From MB-PLM-2 sp964385715 (lineage in GTDB: Bacteria > Planctomycetota > Planctomycetia > Pirellulales > UBA7805): a stretch of DNA of 13,537 nucleotides. Shown here one piece after another: positions 1-6,100 of the stretch (position 1 is the first letter of the stretch; every line of letters starts with the position of its first letter). The translations under genes were made by a program, and so were the position numbers. Under the pieces are notes generated by a model. The model was not told the origin of the DNA, did not search any database, and was given only the letters and a program-made list of their open reading frames with translations. Location of the stretch: contig CAYLRE010000112.1 of NCBI GenBank assembly GCA_964385715.1, positions 1 through 13,537 on the forward strand. The letters are read 5' to 3'.

Positions 1-3000
1 GGGATCGTAGATCAGCGAACCGAGCGGCGCAAGGGGCTCAAGTGGTGTGGGATAATTGTTGGTAACAATGTCGGTAGCGAAGTTGACGACGAAATTCCCA
101 CCCGCCACACCGTCGCCGGTGGGCACGGTAGTGAAAGGATGAGCCTCGCCGTCCAGATCGTTGCCCACCAGATCTTCGAAAGCGCCGTCTCCGCTGATGA
201 GCGTCAGCGTGTAGCTGTCTTCCGGGAGATCGCCGAATTCAACTGTTAGCGTCCTGCTGGGCGCATCAAAGCTCACGCTACTTGCCTCAAACGAGCCGTT
301 AACCAAGCCCGTCAGCAGCACATCCTCGGGTCCCAGATTGGTCGCATCGATCTCTTCATCGAAGGTCGCCGTGTAGGTAAAGTTGCTCGTCGGGAGCGTC
401 TCGCCTTCGATGATCGAGCTACCAATAATTCGCGAGCCAGTGACGTCAATGGTAAAGTTCAGGGCTAACGCGGTATTGGGGGTGTTCTGAATGTCCGTTA
501 CCACGCCGGCGCCGAGCGTGGCGACATTGTGCCCGTCGACAATCGCTCCAACAGGAAGATCGAAAGTGACTGTCTGACTATTAACGACCTGGACCCCGGT
601 GGCTGGGGTGGCGTTGACCTGCAAATCCGCCGCCGTCAACGTTGGCAGCAGCAAGGGGTCGTTGAACGTGAGCGTTAGCTGTGTAGGGGCGGTTACCAGG
701 GACGCTCCGTCGGCCAGATCACTGTCGGAGACGCCGAACGGGGACAAGCCTCCGGTGGCCCCGCCGACACTCAGGACGTACTCGCCCGCCGTATCGCTGG
801 TGCCCAAGACGCGTGCCGTGTAAATGCCCGTTGTTCCGGCGGTATAATTCAAGAGCGCATTACGACCGTCCGCGGCGTTGTTGTCGTCACTACCTACTAG
901 CGTGCCGCTCTCATCGTAAAGCTCGACATACGGGTCGAGGATATTGACCGGTTCGCCGGGCCCGTTTGCCGGCGTGAACGTTTCTAAGGTAAGTAGGTCG
1001 CCACTGTTCACCTCGAACTGGTAATAGTCGCCGGCATCTCGGATGGTTTCCAGTGCGTTGTAGAGATTCAGGCGCCCGCCGCTGACTGTGATTCCGGCGA
1101 GAGCCGGAACCGGATCCGACGATGTAAGAATGGCGTCCTTGATCTCTGCCAGGCTCGCTGATGGATTTGCTGCGCTCAACATCGCCACCGCACCCGCCAC
1201 GTGCGGCGCTGCCATGGATGTTCCGTCGAGCGAGGTGTACGTGTTACCCGGCGTGGTGCTTAACGTGTTGACGCCGGGGGCTCCCAAGTCGACGGATACA
1301 GCACCGTAATTTGAAAAACTGGCTTTGGCGTCGTTGTGATCGGTTGCGGCGACCGAAATGATTCCGTCCAGGTTATAGCTCGCCGGATAACTCGGCGACG
1401 AATCCGTATTCCTACTCGAATTACCCGCCGAGGCCACGAACATGATACCTTCGTCGTTGCTCGCCTGAATGGCATCGATCAAGGCCGTGGAGTAGCTACC
1501 GCCCCCCCAACTGTTGTTGCTGGCGACAATGTTGATGCCGTAGTCTCGCTTCATCATCGTCATGTACTCGATGGCTTCAACGGCGTCGGAGGTGGAGCCG
1601 GATCCACCAGCGCCGAGAAACTTGAGTGCCATGATCTGCACATCCCAATTGACGCCCGCCACGCCAATTCCGTTGTTCCCGTCGCCACCAAACGTTCCGG
1701 ATGTGTGGGTGCCATGGCGATTGTCATCGTAGGGATCTGAATCACTGTTGAGCGTGTCAATCCCGTGAATATCATCGATGAAACCATTCCCATCGTTGTC
1801 AATGCCATCGCCGGCAATTTCTCCAGGATTAACCCACATGTTCGCGGCAAGGTCGACGTGGTTGTAGTCCACACCCGTATCGATACTGGCAATGACAACC
1901 GTCGACGAGCCGGTGAATCGGTCCCACGCCTCCGGTGCATCAATGTCGGCATCTATTGTCCCACCGGTCTGGCCCGTGTTGTGCATGCCCCAAAGACTGG
2001 AGAATTGAGGGTCGTCAGGAATGGTCTCTGTCGTGTGCAACACGTAGTCGGGCTCGGCGTATCGAACCCATGATTGCGATTCGAAGGCGCTGATCGCGTC
2101 ATCGATGTCCTCGTACGCGGTGCCCAACTCGACGACCGCCGCATTGATTGTGGAAAACGTCTTGACGATCGTCGCCGACATGCTCGCCATCCGGGCCACC
2201 TGAAGGCCGGCATTGCTTTCTCCGGATAAACCTACAATCAATCGTGATGCTTCGTGCTCTCTCGTCGCATCGACCGGCGGTTCGACGGGCGGCAGATCCG
2301 CGACTCCGTCCGCGACGAAAGCGGCTCCCGCTCGCACAAACCCTAGGGCGGTACCGCTGGTGCCGAGTGCCTGCCCGGTGTCGATGCCGTCGTTTACCTC
2401 GGTATCGAAATCGATCTGTCGGGTAACGACCAGGCTATAGTTGGAGGTGGCACCTTCGACCCTTAGATAGTACGTGTCGGCGCTACCGTCGGTCGTGTTG
2501 TCGACGAAGTTGTTGATCGACAGTGCAGCGCTGGTGGCCGATATTCCCTGCGTAAGCAGCGTCGTCCCATCACTGGCATACAGATCCAGAGTGCCTAGAC
2601 TTCCGCTAAGATTCGTCAGCGTCGCGCTGGCCGATTCGCCATCCGCTAAGGTGAAACGGTACCAGTCTTGGACATCACCGCTCGGCGAAAACGTCGGCGG
2701 CGCCCCAATCGCGGCGAACTCTGATTCCACCGCGGCCTGGTTGTCACCCAAGACGATCTGGAACGTCCGGCTTACACTACTACCGCTGGGCAGGCTACCT
2801 AGATCGAACGCCAGGTTAATGGCTTCGTCCGCGGAGCCGCTTTCAGGATCCACCGGTGAACCAATAATCGCGAATGGATCGTTTACGGTAAAACCTTCAA
2901 TCGACACCACGGCACCGGGATCGGTGGCCCCCAAACCTATCGCGCCAGCGGCACCAGACGCCACCGCCAACTGTCCGCTGAGAGTGACGTCATTCGTAGT

Positions 3001-4110
3001 TGTATATGTTCCGCCCGGATCAGGGTCGACATTCTCAAGCAACGCGAGGTTGGCTAGCGTGGCACCGGACTCGTTATTAATCGTCGTTGTGACGTGAGCA
3101 AATCCATCTCCATCCGACCATTGCACGATCCGCTCAAAGCCAATTCCGGCTTGGATATTTCCACTTATGACAAAAGTGTGATCCGATCCGACACTGTGAT
3201 CAACCATCGAAACGGGAAACGACGTGCTGCTTGAACTAGGCAACTGATTGGTAAACGTCTGGCCGTTATAGCCCACGGTGTACCCGGCCAAGACCGTTCC
3301 GTGATTAACAAACTCCACGCCGCCACGCTTGATTCCGATCGACGGCCCGGAGAAAGACCCATCTTCCGCGAATCCAAAGGAAAGTGGTGTTCCAACGGCG
3401 TCCACCGGCCCTGCGAGTGAGCCGCCGATATTCAGGTTTCCGGTGACTGCCCCACGCTGCCCACTCCCGCCGGGCAGTGCGATGAAGCTCGAGTCAATGT
3501 CTTGTGCGGTGGCGAAGTCGTTATTGGTCGCGCCGCTATGGGACTCGCCTTCAACTGCTGCATTGAGAATCAGATCCAGTCCGTAGCTACCTAAGGTTCC
3601 ACCGCTGCCCGTTACGGTGACCGTATAGGTCCCCGAGCTGGCCGCAGGTAGCGATTGCAAAACGGCAAATTCCCCAGGTGCGGCCGCCGTGTCAGTACCG
3701 AGTGAGACACTGGACGGATCGAACAATTGAATCTCAGGTGTCAACCCGATACCTGCTTCAGCGACCACCGTCAGCGTTTGCCCGGCATCGAGGTCGATGG
3801 TAAAGGTATCAATCTCTCCCGCCGTGGCAATGGAATCGTTGTTAACCGACTCATAGATCAATGATCCCTGTGGCGCCATGGCGACCGGAGCTGCCGCCGC
3901 GGCCAGGACATTGCTCGATACGCTGAGGAGTTCGAGATCGGTAGGGCTGTCCGCGACTTCGGTCGAGCTAATTTCACCAAAAACCGTCGCGAAAGTGGTA
4001 TCCGCCGCAAGCAGATGCCGGCTCTCCAGCGTTTCCATTTGAGGCATGAAACGAGATATCTGGTCTCGATTCCGCCTACGCTTGCCTTGCTCCTTTGATC
4101 GCCATTTCAT
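1..4110 (-). CDS. Giant secreted subtilisin-like (S8) protease with LEPR-XLL leader, PPC and Ig-like domains; C-terminus outside window
   Basis: Reading the minus strand from the ATG at 4108-4110, no stop occurs in 1370 codons, so the gene runs off the left edge. The start has a GGAG (4119-4122) 8 bases upstream. Domains by residue: basic leader ending in LESRHLLA (28-35), a variant of the planctomycete LEPR-XLL export motif; PPC-like beta domain (about 81-185); a second PPC-like domain that seems interrupted by a roughly 235-residue beta-rich module (about 230-465) and resumes at SGDVQDWYRFTL (to about 565); an inhibitor-I9-like propeptide (about 624-690, ending YAEPDYV); S8 catalytic domain with Asp744 (DTGVD), His799 (HGTHTSGT), oxyanion Asn897 (ASAGNSS) and Ser965 (GTSMAAPH); PPC (about 1012-1115); two Ig-like domains (about 1120-1320); and the start of another PPC (GSLIYDP). 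The catalytic set is complete, so an active exported protease is likely; the substrate is unknown. It is transcribed divergently from the PEP-CTERM gene. Confidence 0.92.
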   Translation of the reverse strand, partial: MKWRSKEQGKRRRNRDQISRFMPQMETLESRHLLAADTTFATVFGEISSTEVADSPTDLELLSVSSNVLAAAAAPVAMAPQGSLIYESVNNDSIATAGEIDTFTIDLDAGQTLTVVAEAGIGLTPEIQLFDPSSVSLGTDTAAAPGEFAVLQSLPAASSGTYTVTVTGSGGTLGSYGLDLILNAAVEGESHSGATNNDFATAQDIDSSFIALPGGSGQRGAVTGNLNIGGSLAGPVDAVGTPLSFGFAEDGSFSGPSIGIKRGGVEFVNHGTVLAGYTVGYNGQTFTNQLPSSSSTSFPVSMVDHSVGSDHTFVISGNIQAGIGFERIVQWSDGDGFAHVTTTINNESGATLANLALLENVDPDPGGTYTTTNDVTLSGQLAVASGAAGAIGLGATDPGAVVSIEGFTVNDPFAIIGSPVDPESGSADEAINLAFDLGSLPSGSSVSRTFQIVLGDNQAAVESEFAAIGAPPTFSPSGDVQDWYRFTLADGESASATLTNLSGSLGTLDLYASDGTTLLTQGISATSAALSINNFVDNTTDGSADTYYLRVEGATSNYSLVVTRQIDFDTEVNDGIDTGQALGTSGTALGFVRAGAAFVADGVADLPPVEPPVDATREHEASRLIVGLSGESNAGLQVARMASMSATIVKTFSTINAAVVELGTAYEDIDDAISAFESQSWVRYAEPDYVLHTTETIPDDPQFSSLWGMHNTGQTGGTIDADIDAPEAWDRFTGSSTVVIASIDTGVDYNHVDLAANMWVNPGEIAGDGIDNDGNGFIDDIHGIDTLNSDSDPYDDNRHGTHTSGTFGGDGNNGIGVAGVNWDVQIMALKFLGAGGSGSTSDAVEAIEYMTMMKRDYGINIVASNNSWGGGSYSTALIDAIQASNDEGIMFVASAGNSSRNTDSSPSYPASYNLDGIISVAATDHNDAKASFSNYGAVSVDLGAPGVNTLSTTPGNTYTSLDGTSMAAPHVAGAVAMLSAANPSASLAEIKDAILTSSDPVPALAGITVSGGRLNLYNALETIRDAGDYYQFEVNSGDLLTLETFTPANGPGEPVNILDPYVELYDESGTLVGSDDNNAADGRNALLNYTAGTTGIYTARVLGTSDTAGEYVLSVGGATGGLSPFGVSDSDLADGASLVTAPTQLTLTFNDPLLLPTLTAADLQVNATPATGVQVVNSQTVTFDLPVGAIVDGHNVATLGAGVVTDIQNTPNTALALNFTIDVTGSRIIGSSIIEGETLPTSNFTYTATFDEEIDATNLGPEDVLLTGLVNGSFEASSVSFDAPSRTLTVEFGDLPEDSYTLTLISGDGAFEDLVGNDLDGEAHPFTTVPTGDGVAGGNFVVNFATDIVTNNYPTPLEPLAPLGSLIYDP

Positions 4111-4568
4111 CGTTGCTGCTCCGCAAATAGAAGACGCGATAACTCTGCCCGAGTTGTTCAGGTTGATTCAGCCGTTCCGCTAGCGAGGCGAATCGGAGTC
4201 GCTCAAGAGACGCCTGGGAATGCCCGCTGGAGATCGCCCCGCGGAGAATAGCCTACCCTCTTGGTTGAGATTGTAACGGCCTGCCCCCCTCAGATGCAAC
4301 AATAGCCTTAGAGGATCCCAGGCCTCCCCCCAATTTAGCGGGGTGCCAGCGGCCGTTCGCAGCGGCCGAATTGTCTTCTCGCAAGCTGAAGCCGCATGCC
4401 GTTACCGCACATGCATTTGCGCTGTCGTTCGGCAGGGGGCGCCGGACGCGGTTTCCTCTGTTGGGCCGCGCGATCGTGTCGGGCTCCGCAAAACATAAGC
4501 AAACACCGATGCACGATATCGTGGCGTGGGAATCTGTCCACTCGGAACTTGGTTGCTTTCTCGTTATC

Positions 4569-4584
4569 TGTCCGAATTCGGACA
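4569..4584. promoter_or_regulatory. Perfect 16-bp palindrome, candidate activator site 1
   Basis: TGTCCGAATTCGGACA is an exact palindrome. It has the same half-sites and the same 4-base centre as the dyad at 4664-4681. Its centre lies about 240 bases upstream of the start predicted from the sigma-54 promoter at 4793-4807, within the usual reach of enhancer-binding activators. The bound protein is not known from the sequence. Confidence 0.7.
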
Positions 4585-4621
4585 CCTCACCGACAACGCG
4601 AATGGTGGCCGTGAAGTGCGA

Positions 4622-4639
4622 CCGTCTGATTCCGGACAG
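4622..4639. promoter_or_regulatory. Degenerate dyad, candidate activator site 2
   Basis: CCGTCTG-ATTC-CGGACAG has a perfect right half-site and a 5 of 7 match in the left half when compared with CTGTCCG-N4-CGGACAG. Its centre is 54 bases from site 1 and 42 bases from site 3, close to 5 and 4 helical turns. This would place all three sites on one face of the DNA. Confidence 0.5.
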
Positions 4640-4663
4640 TTTTCCGCAAAGTGGTCGACGCTT

Positions 4664-4681
4664 CTGTCCGGTTACGGACAG
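4664..4681. promoter_or_regulatory. Inverted repeat, candidate activator site 3
   Basis: CTGTCCG-GTTA-CGGACAG has 7-base perfect arms around a 4-base centre and shares its arms with the palindrome at 4569-4584. The centre lies about 145 bases upstream of the predicted transcription start, typical for the promoter-proximal site of a sigma-54 activator. No T-run follows, so a terminator is unlikely. Confidence 0.68.
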
Positions 4682-4792
4682 GTGAGCGTGGCATCGTTAC
4701 GTATCCGACTCGACACATAATTCTTTTCAGGTGTGATAACGCCTTTGCACGTCATGAGTTCTGTCGTTGCAGTGGCCTCTGCACCGGTAGAT

Positions 4793-4807
4793 TGGCATAC
4801 GCTTTGC
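4793..4807 (+). promoter_or_regulatory. Sigma-54 (RpoN) promoter of the PEP-CTERM gene
   Basis: TGGCATACGCTTTGC matches the -24/-12 consensus TGGCACR-N4-TTGC at every defined position except one (T for C at the sixth base). The invariant GG (4794-4795) and GC (4806-4807) have the required spacing. Transcription would begin near 4818-4819, giving a leader of about 123 bases before the ATG at 4942. Three related dyads lie upstream in activator positions. Sigma-54 promoters need an ATP-dependent enhancer-binding protein, and PEP-CTERM systems often encode one (PrsR), so motif and context agree. Confidence 0.72.
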
Positions 4808-4941
4808 CCTTGAAACCGTCCACGTGAACGAGTTGTGGAAAGAAACTGCCCGTCCGCTTTACTGTCGCTCCAACATTGCTGGACGAGCGTGTGACGTTTT
4901 CTTGAATTTGCATTGGAAAGATTTCCTAAGAGGACACCTTC

Positions 4942-5499
4942 ATGTTGCGTGTATCGAATCTTTGTGCGGCTGCGCTGATCTTGGTCATGGGAAGTCGAAC
5001 GGTCACCGCGGCTTTCTTACCGGCGGTATCATCGGATGATTTGATTTTCTCGAGCTTATCACCGGCCGAGGATGGCGATCCCAACATTCCCGATCTGATC
5101 TACGATCCGAGTACCGGAGAAGTGATTCTCGACCCCAATGCAAGTACGATCATCGGCTACTCGCTAAAGAGTTCGACGAATTCATTTGTCGAGGCGAACC
5201 ACTTGTCGATTCTTGGTGGCCTGATAACAAGCCTGCCATTTGAACTCTCAGAAACCGGCTTGAGTCCGATATCTGTGCCGGCAAGTGTCGGCTTTGTCTT
5301 GCCGCCAGGGCTGAACTTGGCCAGCTTGAATTCGTTGCTATCTGAGAAAGAGGTAAGTCGTTCCCTGGGCTCGCCGTTGGTTCAATTCGATCTGGTCGTG
5401 ATCGGAGCGGTTCCCGAACCGTCAACCTATGCCATGGCCATCGTTGGGCTCTGTGCCCTGGGCTTGCATGGTTGGCGTCGGCGTCTAGGCGCCGGCTGA
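4942..5499 (+). CDS. PEP-CTERM sorting domain protein
   Basis: A 185-residue exported protein. Residues 1 to about 24 form a signal peptide (basic MLR, hydrophobic core, cleavage near TAA). The C-terminus is a textbook PEP-CTERM signal: VPEP (157-160), a hydrophobic stretch (about 161-176) and RRR (179-181) near the end. Such proteins are exported, cleaved by an exosortase and delivered to the cell surface or extracellular matrix. The middle has no enzyme motif; it contains LIYDPSTGEVILDP (52-65), a TG-V-LD pattern I associate with other planctomycete PEP-CTERM proteins (from memory, not searched). The start is supported by AAGAGGA (4928-4934), 7 bases upstream. No exosortase gene is in the window. 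The gene stands alone behind a sigma-54 promoter, and an IS remnant follows closely. Confidence 0.88.
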   Translation: MLRVSNLCAAALILVMGSRTVTAAFLPAVSSDDLIFSSLSPAEDGDPNIPDLIYDPSTGEVILDPNASTIIGYSLKSSTNSFVEANHLSILGGLITSLPFELSETGLSPISVPASVGFVLPPGLNLASLNSLLSEKEVSRSLGSPLVQFDLVVIGAVPEPSTYAMAIVGLCALGLHGWRRRLGAG

Positions 5500-5529
5500 C
5501 CTTATTGGCAACGTATGCGCAGCTCAGCG

Positions 5530-5661
5530 CTAGGTGCGAATCAGCGAACCTTGGATGTTCAGGTCTCGGACGACCTCGCTCGGCGACAGACCCTGCTCGA
5601 CGACCCTGCGGACCGCGGCCAACTTGTGTTCGCGACTGAACTTTCGGCGTTTCCTTTTCAT
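5530..5661 (-). pseudogene. Truncated IS3-family transposase OrfA (N-terminal HTH fragment)
   Basis: On the minus strand, an ATG at 5659-5661 with a good Shine-Dalgarno (AAAGGA) opens a 43-codon frame. It begins MKRKRRKFSREHKLAAVRR and continues with VVEQGLSPSEVVRDLNIQGS, the helix-turn-helix of IS3-type OrfA proteins (HTH_Tnp_1), then ends in TAG right after LIRT. In this family a Trp normally follows, so the stop may be a TGG to TAG change, but the following codons also do not resemble a transposase. OrfA is usually about 90-100 residues and is followed by OrfB with a DDE domain, neither of which is present. The fragment lies tail to tail with the PEP-CTERM gene, 30 bases from its stop. Confidence 0.62.
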
Positions 5662-5730
5662 GAATCGTCCTTTCGTCATACAATCATTGACGTAAGGTGA
5701 TTCACTGTCTATCAGCCGTGGGGAGGTTCA
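5530..5730 (-). mobile_element. Remnant of an IS3-like insertion sequence (left end only)
   Basis: The broken OrfA is preceded by about 69 bases that begin, on the minus strand at 5730, with TGAACCTCCCCACGGC. IS3-family ends commonly start TGA with a CCCC run, so this may be the original left terminal repeat. No matching right end or target duplication was found near 5500. TGACCTTATTGG at 5497-5508 is at best a poor partner. The remnant fills most of the gap after the PEP-CTERM gene and seems to be an old, decayed insertion. Confidence 0.4.
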
Positions 5731-6015
5731 AGGACTGACCATCGCTATCTAGGTCAGCGCCGACTTAATCCGCCTACTGGACGACGTGCATCCTTGAAAA
5801 CTGAATATTACTGTCGCAAGAAGAGAGCAACGCGTTTGTGGTCTGGCCTCGCAGTCCTAGGTATTGGCTTGCTTCGACTTTGTCACAGATTAGCCTTTCG
5901 CTAACGCCGGAATGCGACGCCAGACAGCTTCTCTGCAATTGATGCAACATCATTCAACCAATCTGCAATCCCAGCGAAGAATAGTTCAACTGGCGTCCTG
6001 TCACCCCGACTTTGA

Positions 6016-6033
6016 GGGCGAATCGGTTCGCCC
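6016..6033 (+). other. Perfect hairpin upstream of the leader terminator
   Basis: GGGCGAA-TCGG-TTCGCCC forms a 7-base-pair stem with a 4-base loop. Its internal AATCGG (6021-6026) is complementary to CCGATT (6052-6057) in the rising arm of the following terminator, so an alternative pairing that prevents termination is possible on paper. Only 6 pairs support it. Confidence 0.45.
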
Positions 6034-6050
6034 GAAACGACCCCTGAAAC

Positions 6051-6081
6051 CCCGATTGGTACCCACCAGTCGGGTTTTTTT
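6051..6081 (+). terminator. Strong Rho-independent terminator in the leader of the 6101 gene
   Basis: CCCGATTGGT-ACCC-ACCAGTCGGG folds into a 10-base-pair stem (one T-G wobble) with a 4-base loop, and seven T residues follow (6075-6081). It ends 20 bases before the ATG at 6101. It could end transcripts from the PEP-CTERM side, or act as an attenuator for the downstream gene, since little room remains for a promoter between the T-run and the ATG. Confidence 0.82.
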
Positions 6082-6089
6082 GTCGAAGC

Positions 6090-6093
6090 GGAG
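6090..6093 (+). promoter_or_regulatory. Ribosome binding site that fixes the start at 6101
   Basis: GGAG lies 7 bases before the ATG at 6101. It supports this start over the in-frame ATG at 5912, which is on the far side of the terminator and would place about 63 residues in front of an obvious signal peptide. Confidence 0.65.
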
Positions 6094-6100
6094 CTGTTCT

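Larger units (their letters stand above)
4111..4941. other. Long divergent intergenic region, regulatory
   Basis: This roughly 830-base gap separates the divergent protease and PEP-CTERM genes. Short open frames in it show no recognisable protein pattern, no plausible signal peptide and no strong ribosome binding site, so I treat it as non-coding. The right half carries the dyad array and sigma-54 promoter listed separately. The left half should contain the protease promoter. The best candidate I see on the minus strand is TACAAT (4270-4275) with TTGCAT (4294-4299) at an 18-base spacing, which is weak. A direct repeat of AGCGGCCG occurs at 4348-4355 and 4361-4368; its meaning is unclear. Confidence 0.6.
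5731..6100 (+). other. Untranslated leader/intergenic region upstream of the ceramidase-fold gene
   Basis: No convincing protein lies here. The frame of the downstream gene stays open back to 5912, but those codons would cross a terminator and lack a ribosome binding site, so they are probably not translated. A weak inverted repeat CTGACC/GGTCAG lies at 5735-5740 and 5752-5757. The 3' part carries a hairpin (6016-6033) and a terminator (6051-6081), listed separately. I see no clear promoter. Confidence 0.5.

Noticed and set aside
4535..4547. Possible fourth dyad TGTCCACTCGGAA upstream of site 1
   Set aside because: The spacing between arms is two bases too short and the right arm is incomplete compared with the other three sites.
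4253..4585. 110-codon minus-strand frame in the divergent intergenic region
   Set aside because: No recognisable domain, no good ribosome binding site, and it overlaps the first regulatory palindrome; composition looks like non-coding DNA.
4371..4685. 104-codon plus-strand frame with a TTG start in the same intergenic region
   Set aside because: No Shine-Dalgarno, no family pattern, and it runs straight through all three dyads.
5505..5519. TGGCAACGTATGCGC after the PEP-CTERM gene as another sigma-54 promoter
   Set aside because: GG and GC spacing fits, but only about 7 of 11 defined bases match and it would read into the IS remnant with no plus-strand gene close by.
5985..6045. tRNA-Asp-like fragments (TAGTTCAACTGG, then CCTGTCAC) before the leader terminator
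   Set aside because: The D-arm and anticodon stems do not close, the T-loop sequence is in the wrong order (AATCGGTT rather than TTCGAAT), and no acceptor stem pairs. At most a chance resemblance or an old remnant.
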